Assembly: GCA_037953625.1 (NCBI GenBank)
Contig: CM075651.1
Coordinates: forward strand, 156,683,501 to 156,747,500
Direction of reading: 5' to 3'
Source: Crotalaria pallida
Lineage: Eukaryota > Streptophyta > Magnoliopsida > Fabales > Fabaceae
DNA length: 64,000 bases
The position numbers were made by a program, and so were the translations under genes. Positions 21,830 to 33,400 of the stretch are shown here, in pieces. The notes under the pieces were generated by a model. That model worked only from the letters and a program-made list of their open reading frames with translations, made no database searches and was not told the DNA's origin. The stretch's first letter is position 1; every line of letters starts with the position of its first letter.

Positions 21830-22264
21830 TACTAATTATGTACACGGTTGTATGTGTTGTCTTTTAATGTTTAAAATGCAAACAAAACAAAATACTATGT
21901 TGAGAGGTCTTTAAAATCTGTCTTCTTCGGGCTGAATTAATGCTGTGATTGGAATTTATTCAGAATAAATTTTTCACAGGTCGTGTACTTAATGAAGCCG
22001 ATTGGTAAGGAGTCAGTTTCAGCGCAAGGGTCTATCATTGCAAAACTTAAATGGTCCAATGTGTGATAATGGTCGATTTGGAATCATCTTTGGCGTATTG
22101 ATTGAATTAATGTACTGTACTACACGCTCACCACTCGCAAGTCTCAGCCTGTTCGAACAGCATTTTCCCTCGTGCTCGTTGTAACATCACAATTCAGTTG
22201 TTTGTAGCAGGATGGTGCGTAGGTGCATGATTGTATATCATATAATTTTCTGTCAATTAATTTA

Positions 22265-22774
22265 GGCTTATTTACGTCTTTAGTCCCTAAAAGTTCAGCG
22301 TGTTTTGATTTTAGTCCCTATAAGTTATTTTGATCGGGACTAATCCTTAATTTTTCAAACATTTTGGTTTTGGTCCCCTCCGTCAGGAAAAATCTGTTAT
22401 TTGTTTGTGTGATAAGCGGAACACCATATCAGTAGTCCACGTGATGTGAGGCGACACCAAATAGGTGATATGACGTGGATAATAAAGATCCACGGATGCA
22501 AAATGGTCCGACACGCAAAATGGTCTCATACGCAAAATTTTGAGTTTATGGGTTTGAACATCCATGCTACATCATCTATTTGGCGCTACCTCACACCACG
22601 TAACTGTTGGTGTGAGTTTTCGTTAATCATGTCAGTAAATAACCGATTTTTTCTAATGGAGGGGACCAAAACCAAAATGTTTGAATAATTAAGGACTAGT
22701 CCCGATCAAAATAACTTATAGGGACTAAAACCAAAACATACTGAACTTTTAGGAACCAAAACCATAAATAAGCC
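22265..22774. mobile_element. Mutator-like MITE copy 1, 510 bp
   Basis: The inverted repeats begin GGCTTATTTACGTCTTTAG and, from the right end, GGCTTATTTATGGTTTTGG, continuing through TAGTCCCTATAAGTTATTT. Flanking 9-mers ATTAATTTA (22256-22264) and ATTAATTTT (22775-22783) agree in eight of nine bases, a Mutator-type duplication. The centre has repeats of GCAAAATGGTC. It is non-coding. Confidence 0.75.
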
Positions 22775-22799
22775 ATTAATTTTAAAAGAGAGAATGAAG

Positions 22800-22960
22800 A
22801 ATGCACCCACAGTGTGTTTACACTATCGATGCATCATCCACCATTCATCCGATTATAGTTGTTGACTTTTAAATTAAAGTAATAAAAATAAATGGTGAAT
22901 GATGTACTGATGGTGTAAAAAACTTTACACCGCCAATGTATACCCATTAATCTCATTTTA
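22800..22960. repeat. small MITE remnant (TTTACACCG family)
   Basis: It carries the phrases TGATGGTGTAAA and CTTTACACCGCCAATG, which recur as inverted pairs near 62935-62990 and 63630-63690. Boundaries were not resolved. Confidence 0.4.
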
Positions 22961-22990
22961 AAAATAGTTATTTAGAATGCTAAACTTTTG

Positions 22991-23027
<37 letters not shown>

Positions 23028-23465
23028 TTGCTTAACAAGGGCTAATAATAAAAGTTAAAAAGTGCTATTTTTTTTGGAATTTCCTAATCTCAACTCTAAG
23101 GGCTAAGAATAAACCCCAAAAATGAATAAGTTTTTTTTAAAAAAATTAAAACTTAAAACTTTTAATTTCTTCAATGCATCAAGATAAACCATCTATTTTT
23201 GGATGCTTATCCTTAGTCCTTAGGAGAGGTTAAGAGAATTTTTTTTAAGGCTAAATCCACTATTCTTAATATGCTAAATACTTAGTTTTTTTAATTCAAC
23301 AATACTTTTTAGAGTTTCTTATCTTCAACCCTTAACCTTAAAAGTTGAGATTAAAAAAAATTCAAAATAAAAAAAGTTCAAGATTCTAAATAGTTGATTT
23401 TTTTTTTCAATTATTGTCACGTTATTTTTCTCTTCCATGCAGGTCAATAGAATATATAAATCTAA

Positions 23466-23975
23466 GGATTATTTATGATTTTGGTTCCTAAAAGTTCAAT
23501 GTATTTTGGTTTTAGTCCCTAAAAGTTATTTTGACTGTGACTAGTCCTTAATTTTTCAAACATTTTGGTTTTGGTCCTATTTGTAAGAAAAAATCAATTA
23601 TTTGTTGACGTCATTAACGGAAACTCACACCAACAGCTACGTGGTGTGAGATAGCGCCAAATAAATATTGTAACATGGATGATTTAGGTCCATAAACGCA
23701 AAAGTCTGCGTATGGGTCCATTTTGCGTATGAGGCCATTTTGTGTCTATGGATTTGTATCATCCACGTCATATCACTTATTTGGTGTCTCCTCACACTAC
23801 ATGACTGTTGATATGGTGTTCCGCTAGCCACGTCAACAAATAACAACTTTCTCATAATCGAGTGGAACAAAACCAAAATGTTTGAAAAATTAAGGATCAG
23901 TCCCGATCAAAATAACTTATAGGGACTAAAACCAAAACACACTGAATTTTTAGGAACAAAAACCATAAATAAACC
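23466..23975. mobile_element. Mutator-like MITE copy 2, 510 bp, inverted relative to copy 1
   Basis: It is the same family and the same length as 22265-22774, but with the core in the opposite orientation. The termini are GGATTATTTATGATTTTGG and (right, reverse complement) GGTTTATTTATGGTTTTTG. The flanks are an exact 9-bp duplication, TAAATCTAA, at 23457-23465 and 23976-23984. Confidence 0.82.
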
Positions 23976-24486
23976 TAAATCTAATAGCATACGGTATATA
24001 ATTAGCGATTATGGGCAGTTGGCCCAACACATATATAGATTGTGCATGTAAGATAAACTCGTAGCTTATTAATTTGGTGAATAAGTTATTATAGTTGTTT
24101 AAGGAGGGAAAAAAAAGGTTATACGGTAATTTTTAAAAAGTGAGTTTGTAATTTTTAAAAGTTATTAATGAAAAAGTTATGTGAAATAATTTTTTAAAAA
24201 ATTAAAGAGCTTTCAATAAATTATATCTCAACTTTATCATTTTTCCCTAAATATAATTATATACCCTGATCCAAATTATGTCTTTTTGTGTTATTCAATA
24301 GATTTTAGCTAACTAATTTTGTCAAACAACTTTAATTCAATAAAATATCATTATAACTTTTAATTTTTAGTTAAATTCACAGTTATCAACTACACAACTA
24401 TAAATTATAAATCCACAACTATAAACCAAACAAACTCATAGACCGGTATAAATTTTAAGTTGACTAGTTTTCTGACTAGTTGAAAT

Positions 24487-25637
24487 TAGCATTGGCAATT
24501 TGGTCCGATGCCCATGGGCTCGGCCCGCCCGCCCTCCATTTTTTACAGGCAGGGCATTGATTTTGTACCTAATTTAAAAAAAATGTCCGCCCGCCATGCC
24601 CATTTTTTTTCCGGGCAACGGAGGGCGGCCCAATATTTAATTTTTTTAAAAAAATCAAACACAGTAGTAAAAAAATAACCCTACTAGCAAATTTTTTTTT
24701 AAAAAAAAAACATAAATGACCCAAAAGGCCTAAAGTAAGCCCAAAAAGTAAAAAAACTAACCTACTCCTAAACAAAGTCTCAAACACAGTCATACACACT
24801 CAGTCCTCCGTCGTCCTCCAGCTCCAGTCACATTTCAATATCCTAAGTTCCTAACTCAATAATCAAAATCCAGTCACATTTTATAGTTGTTGTGGGTCTC
24901 TTTTCATTTTTTAATTTTTTAAATTTAAATGGGCCGTCCACAAGCCTGCCCAACCGGTAGGCATGGCAAAAAAAACCAGAACCGCGGGCACTCGCCCGAA
25001 CCCGATCCACCATTAGCGGGGAAAAACCGCTCTAATCGGGGTATCGGGGCGGGGGCGGGGAAAACCCGCTTTTTCAATCACTGGGCGGGGACGGGTGTGG
25101 TAATTATACTATCCGCCCCGCACCCGGCCCCGAAACCGACCCGCTCACACTATATATGCATATTATATTATATATTATATATAATTTATAATAATAGTAA
25201 TAAAAAAAATATTAAAAATAATGTTTTGACTCTTAATAAAAATCACTTGTGAAAAATACTCTTTTAAAAAAGCTGTTTTTAAAAGAAAAAGTTGGTATAT
25301 TATAAAAGAAAAACTCTTTTAGAAAAGTTGTTTTTAAAAGAAAAGCGGGGGCGGGTACGGTGCGGTTTTACCCGACCCCGACGGGTGCGGGGGCGGATAG
25401 GCTTTTATGATACCCGGCGGGGGACGGGGGCGGGGGCGGGAGCAATTTTTTGAGACGAGGATGGGTGTGGGAAGTGCATAATCCGCCCCCGCCCCGCCCC
25501 GTTGCCATGCCTACCAACCGGTCCTATGAGCGGGCATGACATGAATTTTTCCGCCAAAAAAATTTAATGGGCGGGCGGGCATGCTAGAAAAAATGCGGGC
25601 ATGCGCCCATGCCCGTCCGCCCAAATTGCCAATACTA
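24487..25637. mobile_element. outer hAT-like element, interrupted by a second hAT element
   Basis: The termini TAGCATTGGCAATTTGG (left) and TAGTATTGGCAATTTGG (right, reverse complement) are flanked by an exact 8-bp duplication, GTTGAAAT, at 24479-24486 and 25638-25645. The ends are GC-rich (CGGCCCGCCCGCC and GGGCGGGCGGGC), unlike the surroundings. It is split by the element at 24958-25513; without that insertion it would be about 587 bp. There is no transposase. Confidence 0.85.
24958..25513. mobile_element. nested hAT element, 556 bp, GC-rich
   Basis: The termini TAGGCATGGCAA and TTGCCATGCCTA match the usual hAT end (T/CAGGGxTGGCAA-like). The flanks are an exact 8-bp duplication, CCAACCGG, at 24950-24957 and 25514-25521. 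The inner sequence is an unusual run of GGGGCGGGGGCGGG-type tracts in inverted orientation. The 107-codon frame across it (24929-25252) is a composition artefact. Confidence 0.88.
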
Positions 25638-25971
25638 GTTGAAATACACAATATCTAGTATTTTATGGCCTAAAATAATGAGGCGACAACTTTTTATTTT
25701 CTGATGAGAGAATATTAAATATTAATAATATTCTTTTATGTTCTGAAGTCCTTATGTAATAAGACGAGATTTATTTCATGAGAGAAAAATTGCAAAAAAA
25801 AAAAAAACAAACAAACAAAAACAAAAATTGGGACTTAAATAAACCAGGATTTTATTGGGTTTAATTTACTTTCGGATCACTCCGTTAGCAATAACATATA
25901 TCATCCAACAATTTACATTATTCTATGAACCACGCACTTGATTGATTAAAAAAATTTCAAGTTAGATTAAT

Positions 25972-26228
25972 ATTTTTTCCGGTCTCATATATAAGAAAAA
26001 AATTAATTTCATCCTTATTAAGTAAATTAGTTGAATACATTTAATTTTCTCAAGTTCATAAAAAATAGACTATTTAAGGAAATGTGCATTGAGAATTAAA
26101 CAAAAATTAAATAATATACAACAACTTTATAGAAATATCTTAGGAATGATTTTATTGAAAATAGAGAGTTAACTAAATTTTGCTTATATTTAAGACGACC
26201 ACTAATAAAATGTTTTTATTTGCTGGAG
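25972..26228. mobile_element. Stowaway-like MITE
   Basis: It begins near TTCCGGTCTCATATATAAG and ends in GCTGGAG/TA. Internally it shares TTTAATTTTCTCAA and TGAGAATTAAACAAAAATTAA with the copy at about 7225-7465. Confidence 0.5.
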
Positions 26229-26229
26229 T

Positions 26230-28640
26230 ATTTATTCAACGTTTCTAACTTATCCAACCCCATAAGATAAACAATATTAAGCAGGTGATTCCATTTCATT
26301 CTTCTTGAATTTATTTAGAGAGGAGAATGAGAGTCAAATTAAAGAGGAGAAAGATAAAGTAGCTGTTGTCTGTTGGAAATATGCTTATTTATTTAACTGT
26401 TTTGTTTCCCCTAGAGAATTGGGTTACTTGAGAACATTTTTTCATAAACAAGGCTTACCGTATGTAATAAAAAAGGCATATATAGGTATCTTAAAAACCC
26501 GATATTAAAATGCAGAAATCATAAATTTTATTTGACCTATAAAAAATGAACATATTCAAATATGATATTAATATTTATTATTTGCAAGTTTTCATTTTCA
26601 AATATATTAGGCTTTCTTTTTTATCGTTTTTTTTTTGTGAACATATCGTTTATTTTTTCAACTTTTGCATGAAGTAATTTTTTTGAAAGGTACATCAAGA
26701 AATATCACTTCCACGATATTTGTTATTCTCATACAGAGTATCTATATTAAAAATATAACTCTCAGATACTCTTAAGAAATAAGAACAATGTTTCGAGACT
26801 ATATTTAAAATTCTTTTTTAATCATCTATAAAGAATTGTGTGAATAAATACAAATGGTTACCTTAAATATTGTATATGCTTAATAAATATAATTATCAAT
26901 TAAAATCTAAATTAAATTTATAAAATGTTAAATTAAAGCTAATAATATATGTTTCCCCCTGTAGTTATGTAATTACACATTTTAACATACTAAAGTTTGT
27001 GTTTAAGAAAATATTTTATGTTTTCATTAATGATTACAAATATGGCACTTTTGATTTTTTATTTTTTAAATGATTTCTCCATCAATCTTTTGGGGAAAAA
27101 AAAACAAGATGACATATTTATAACTAATTAAACCAGGAAATAGTTATATGTATCCAACATACATACGTTAAGTAATTTTTTTTTTTTAATTTGAATTTTG
27201 GAATTTATGTGAACATTTTTTTTCCATGGCTATTGTCTATAGACACTATTACAATCAAGTAAGATTTCCAAATGCTTTTTAATGTTATAGGTTCCACATG
27301 CTATAAGAAAATCTTAACCTTAATTTTAAGAATTGAAAATAACAATGCTAAAAAGTATATTATATCTATCTTTTAGTAAAAAATTGAGTACTATTAAACA
27401 CTAAGTTTCTTTTTATTCTTGAATATGTTCTGATAGATTTTGCTTCTCGTGCAGTCGTGCTGACTGGTTACAATTTGCTAAAATAATTTATTTTATCTTT
27501 TTGTTTCAAAAAGAATATAAATATTACCCTCTTTGAGTCTTTGGATAGGAATGACACGTACACCTTGCATGTTAATATTAAATTATATGAACAACAAGAC
27601 CCAAAACATTTGGTAAATAGCTGGGTTCCTTGATAATGATGTTAGAGGTTCGATTCTGTCGTAAGCATGAAAAAGACTTTGTTGATAAAAAGCGAAACCC
27701 ACTTCAGTGATCTCTACGTCTCGGAGAGATTAGTCTTCGACTATCGGCTGAACGATACCTTGGTACACATAAAAAATATTAAATTCTATGTACAAATCCT
27801 TTATTTGTAATATAAAATGTACACAATCTACTTGTTTGACAAATCTAACCCTTTAAAAAAAAATAAAAAGTTGGTTAAAAAAAAATAAAAGTTAAGTGTT
27901 TGTTTTGCTAAAAAAATAAAAATAAAAAAATTAGGTGTTTGTTAATTTTAGGTAAGTACTGTAACAAATAAATCAGGAATCTAACCTTATCGCCATTATT
28001 ATTCTGAATTAAAGACTCGTGTCAGGCTGTCAGCTAAAAGTTGATTTTTTGATATTTTTTCCTTTCCCTTTTTTTTAATCTTTCACTTATTAGTACTTTT
28101 TTCGTCCCATTGTTTTGATTAAGTTAAAGTAATCAATAAAAATATTATAATATCTTTTTATATAATGTATGATTCTATTTTCAAAATAAAATATAATTCA
28201 TAATCCATTAATTAATTAAGGATTTTCATCACACAATTTTTTATATTATTTTTACAATTTTTAATATATTTTATTAATTACTTTTTTAAATTTTTAATAT
28301 AATATACTATTTTTAAAATAATATATAATTTTTAAAATTTTTCATTATTTATTTTTCTTTTGATTTGGGAGGAAAAAACTTTTTTTTTTACCAAAATAAT
28401 AGGAAGAAGAGTGTATATATTAAGCCGAGGTACAAATGATAATTAATACTCTCTGATGTTATTTTTTATAGGATATATTTTGTCATATTATTATGTAGAT
28501 TAATAAGGAAGTTATACTTTTTAAAATTTTTAAAAAATACTTTATCATTATAATTTGACTTTTTTTTAATTTATATTAAAAAAAATTCACAATACATTGT
28601 TTCTCATTAATGACAAAAGATAAATAGGAGATAGAAACAA
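26230..28640. other. very AT-rich gene-free spacer
   Basis: No gene is supported. A 67-codon frame at 26305-26508 has normal-looking composition but no known domain. A SINE-like piece lies at 27590-27780 (see its own entry). Confidence 0.4.
27590..27780 (+). repeat. SINE-like fragment
   Basis: It has a box B-like AGGTTCGATTC at 27646-27656 and a GC-richer body (CTCTACGTCTCGGAGAG) in AT-rich surroundings. It ends near CCTTGGTACAC. Box A is degenerate. Confidence 0.35.
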
Positions 28641-28644
28641 TAAG

Positions 28645-28945
28645 AGTACTAAAATACCAACTTAGTCCTTGATTTTTTTCGCTAAACTAATTTACTCACT
28701 GAAAATTTATAAATACATATTTAACCCCTCAAGATTTTCGGATATACTAATTTGACCCCTCTTGATTTTTTTACATACCAACTCGGTTCATCATGTTTCA
28801 AGGATCAAATTGGCATATTCGAAATCTCGAGGGACCAAATTGATACATCTGAAAATATTGAGAGGCTAAATGTGAATTTATAAATTTTCAGGGACTAAAT
28901 TGATACAGTGAAAAACATAAGGGACTAAATTGATACTTTACTTAA
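28645..28945. mobile_element. foldback MITE, about 300 bp
   Basis: The left arm (AACTTAGTCC, AAATTTATAAATACATATTTA, CTCAAGATTTTCGGATAT) pairs with the right arm (ATTCGAAATCTCGAGG, ATGTGAATTTATAAATTT, GGGACTAAATTGATAC). Boundaries are approximate. Confidence 0.6.
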
Positions 28946-29644
28946 ACAATAAATATATTTTAAAAAATACAAAATAACTTATAAATATGATCATCAAATT
29001 CTTTTAAAATATGACATAAATAAAATCGGATGGAACAAAATAAAAACAATACATTCTCCTAATATATTAGTATATTAGGATAAAAATTCTCACGTATCTT
29101 TCAGCGACCATGAGTGTGTGTATATATACATACATATTTATTTATTTATTTATTTTTTTAAATGAAGCCAATAGGATAATACGAGACATTATTTTATTGC
29201 AACTTGAAAAACAGACATCAAACTTCCTTAATGCACTAAAAAAACTCTGAATCCCTCAAAGCTCAAATACCCGAAAATTTAACATCTCACAATCACAAAT
29301 GAATATCAGGATGACAGGTTAAAAAACTATAATTACTCGATTTATCTTCCCTTACCCAAAAACAAAAATTACTCACTTGAATCTCAATATATATAAGCCA
29401 TTTCACTAAAAAAATAATCATATTTTCAAATAAAATTAATTGACATTGTTATTAATATTAAAAATATAAATATTTGATATACAATAATTTTTTCAAAAAT
29501 ATTCTTATATATAATTATTAATAAAATTAATTTTTTTAATAAATATGAATATAAAATAATCAATACTATTAAAAATAAAAAAATTGACTTAAATTAAAGG
29601 GCAAAGACAAGTTTCCAAGGAAATTATATATAAAAATATTAGCA

Positions 29645-29925
29645 CTCTCTCATATTTGAAATATAAGGAAAAAATATGTTTATTTTGGTTTAAAATATAA
29701 GAAAAGTAATAAACTTTATTAAATTTTGTTTTATTTTCAATGTTATTTTTCTAAAACATACCTAAAAAATTGTTAGTTCATTTAATTTTTATTTCATTTA
29801 TAATACTGTTTTTTTTAAATATTTATATTTTTGATAAGTTTAAAAAAATTATATATAATCAACTAATTTCCTTAATAAATATAATTTTAATTTTTTTATT
29901 TTAATTTATATTCTAAATTGGGGAG
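29645..29925. mobile_element. Stowaway-like MITE
   Basis: It begins CTCTCTCATATTTGAAATATAAGG and ends TTGGGGAG/TA, with the usual CTTATTAAATTTTG/TTTTATTTTCAATG interior. Confidence 0.5.
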
Positions 29926-29929
29926 TATA

Positions 29930-30455
29930 CATTGTTTTCATGATTTTTTTCTTATTTTTACAATTAAAAAAAAAAGCAAGAAGAGAAGCGCAAGTTCCGT
30001 ATGGAGACGGCGCGTGGAAGGAAAACACACTACACACCCGTAGTAATGCATCGCGCAGGAAAAGGATAAAAAGCAAATTAAAAAAAAGTTGGCTTTCTCT
30101 CTCTTGTCCATAGTCGTCCAAACACAACATAACATTGCGTCAGACTGAGACAAATTTGATAAGAACAACTTACTTCATCAATCACTCATCCATTCATTCA
30201 ACTCCTTTCTTCTCCTTCTCCTTCTCCTTGCTCTCTTTCTTCCCTCATCACTTACCAACCATCTCAATCTCCCGTGTCGTTTTATCCCCTTTCCCCTGCA
30301 TTGCAATTTGCATGAGCTTTCTCTCTTCGTAAACGACAATCTCCCTCTCACGCCGTTTTCATTTCATTTTCCCGTTTCCATCTCTCTCACTACATAAGAA
30401 GAATAAGAAGAAGCCAACCTCTCTCTCTCTCTCTCTCTGGATCCCTGTCATTCTA
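29930..30455 (+). promoter_or_regulatory. promoter and 5' leader of the SnRK1 beta-subunit gene
   Basis: This is a pyrimidine-rich stretch with a CT microsatellite at 30418-30438 just ahead of the ATG at 30456. CT-rich leaders are usual for constitutive plant genes. No TATA box could be assigned with confidence. Confidence 0.45.
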
Positions 30456-33400
30456 ATGGGAAACGCTAACGCCAGAGAAGACGGAGGAGCCATTGGCGAT
30501 ACCTCCGCTCCTGATTCCGCCGTCCGTGCCCCTCACCCTCCCGTTCGCGCCTTCTCTACCGATTCCATGGCCAATAGTCCCCCTCAGAGTCCGCGACGCT
30601 CCAGATCCCCCATCCTCTTCGGTCCTCAGGTTCTTCCTTCTCTCTCTTTATTTATGCGTCGTCGTTTTCTTTCGATTTTTGTTTGGTCAACTTGACGCTC
30701 AGCGCTTGATCCGTGTATTGAAACAATAGATTATTACCGAGCAGCTCACGCTCTTAGCTTCAAACTATAGATTCTTAACTCTTTATATGTATATTCGTTT
30801 ATATATTTTTTTAATAATTTGGTTTGGAATTGAATGGATCTGAGATTGTTGTTATTGCTGGCTGAATCGGCTCTTTTCGTGCATGGATGATATATAATCG
30901 GAAAATGAGATTCGGATAGAATAACCGGACGAGATTCGGCTTGGTTTTGATTTAGTGCATATGATTGATAATTTGATATATATTAAAAAAACTTGATGAA
31001 TGCTGCAGGATCTAGGAGAATTAGGTTATTGCATTGAATTGTTTCTAGTTTTCAGGATTTTCACATTCGTCTGTGTGAATAGCGACCTACCTCACCATTT
31101 GTGTGTTCCCTGCAATCTCATTTTGGTTTAGTCAGAGCTGGATTTTTTTTAAATTTTTTTTCTTGTACTCTATTTGCTCAATTAGAGAATTCTCTGCGCT
31201 AATTATTCTGCGTAAGTTGTATGGTTAAAAATCGCGGAGCCAAACGAATTTTGTGGACTGTTGTAAATTGTAACTGACAATTGTGTTTGTGACATCAAAG
31301 CATTTGGAAATAAACATTCATTGTTTTAGTCTCCGTCAGTTAATTGAAATTGCGTGCATTAATGTCCTCTGGATTGAGTGTGTGAACACTGAACTTTGTG
31401 GGTTCGAATGTCTATGAGATGCACGTTTCATGGAATCCATGTTATTGATTTTGTTGTATGTGAATTTTTGTGACATCTGCCTTTGATTATTAGCTTACTA
31501 TCCTCAACACTTCTTTCATTTGAGAAACAGAAGGTCAAGTGTTGTAATACGATACTGTCTGCCTATGTTGAGGCAATATTTTTGGATATTGCAATGCAAT
31601 ACATGCTCAATGATATAATTTCGAAAGTTTTGCACGCTCAGACAATAAGGTTTTATGTGGTTGTATTTTAACAGCAGCTAAGGAAGTTTTACTCAAGATA
31701 TACGTGGTTTATGTTTAACAGAAGTTAAGAATGATATACAATATACATCTGATAGTTTTTTTGTTCCTTTATTCCTTTCGTCCCAATTTATATCAATCCC
31801 TTGGGTTTGGCGAATATTCGCCAATTGTCCCTTTTATCCCAATCAGTTTTGATTTTCGTTTTGTCGTTGATTTGTGGTGATCCTGGAGAATGAAGTTTTG
31901 TTCGGTAGTCATCCCAATCAGTTTCGGTTTTCTTTTTGGCGTTGATTTGTGGTGATCCTGGAGAATGAAGTTTTGTTCGGTAGTCATCTCTCTCTTCCCC
32001 TACCCCTCTTGTCGGTTTCTCTGTTAGAGTTTGATAAATTTCCATGTTAGGTAAAACTTAAAGGACAAGACTCGGTACCTTGGTTTACTATATATTATTT
32101 TCACTATTTGACTGCATTCTATGAATTTTGGATGCCATATTTTGATTGGTTAGATGATTTTGTATTTTCTTTCTCAATGGTTCATTAATATGGTTTGTTT
32201 GCTAAATTTTTTATATAAGTAGTCACCACTTATTTTTTCTCCATTTCTTTTAAGGAGAATGGATGTGCGCAATGTAATTTAACATGGATATCTTAGTATC
32301 ATTTTTTACCCATGTTCATGTGTTAGCAAGTTTTTCTGAGTTGTGCTAATGTGTTTGTGCTGATATGTGTTTTGCATACGAAGATTTTCATTCTCGGTGT
32401 TAAGTAGAGTATAATCTTGTGGAAAATTTGGCACATTTTCAGGTGTTTGAGGCTGTTGTCAGCAGAAAAATCATTTCCTAGTCAGTTAAAAGAACTTGTC
32501 AATCATTGGAAATGGGTGGAAATTGTTTTGCTAAACTGTCCTGATGTTGTAGTGTTCCCCATGTCGTTTTATTATTCTTATTATTTTGTAGCTTCCGACA
32601 ACCTTGTTCAGGTCCATATTATAACACATTGAAATTCATTTACGTTCACACGATTCAATTCAATTACTTGATCATTATTTATTTTAACAACTTAATTTCA
32701 AGAAACAAGATGCCTCTCAAGCCAGATGGATTTCATTGAAGTCTATTATCTCTTTAAGCTAGGCAACATCCAAAGAGATCGGTGGCACTTTGCACCATAG
32801 GCATTTTCTGTTGCTAACAACACCAATGAAACTCCTCGGTTAAAGCTAGAAATTAGACGCAATTCCTATTTCAGCAACTTGTAGTAATTTTTTTCCAATA
32901 AATGTGCTAGAACTTAAAAACTACTCCCTCCATTTCATATATAGTGTTTAGAGTTTTTCCATTTTGTTTCATATGTATTGTTATTTTAAAAACCTAAAGC
33001 ATAATTAATAATGTTTTTTTTTTCCAATTATACCCTTATTTATCACAACATCTTTTTTACCTCCAATATCATTCTCTCTCTTCAATAGTGATTACATAGG
33101 GATTTTATAGTAAAAATATCCCAAATTCTTACATCATTTAACCATTTCTTAAAATCCGTGCACATAACCTTAAAACACACTACATATGAAACAGATGGAG
33201 TATTGATTTTTAAGGTCATACAAAATGGCATGTGACATACATGCACATCAATAATCAAAACAGGGCCCACTTTCTTTTTCTTTTGTTTTTGTGTACGAAG
33301 ATCTGAAATCACAAATGCATGTCTTTAATTGGAAGAGATAATATTATTGCATGACATTATATGACATGATTGCTAGATAGTTTGTTTACTATTTACTATT

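Noticed and set aside
24929..25252. 107-codon GC-rich frame
   Set aside because: It crosses a transposon terminus and consists of GGGCGGG tracts; no start context and no domain.
26305..26508. 67-codon plus frame near 26.4 kb as a gene
   Set aside because: No domain, no splice or promoter context and AT-rich surroundings; it could be a chance frame.
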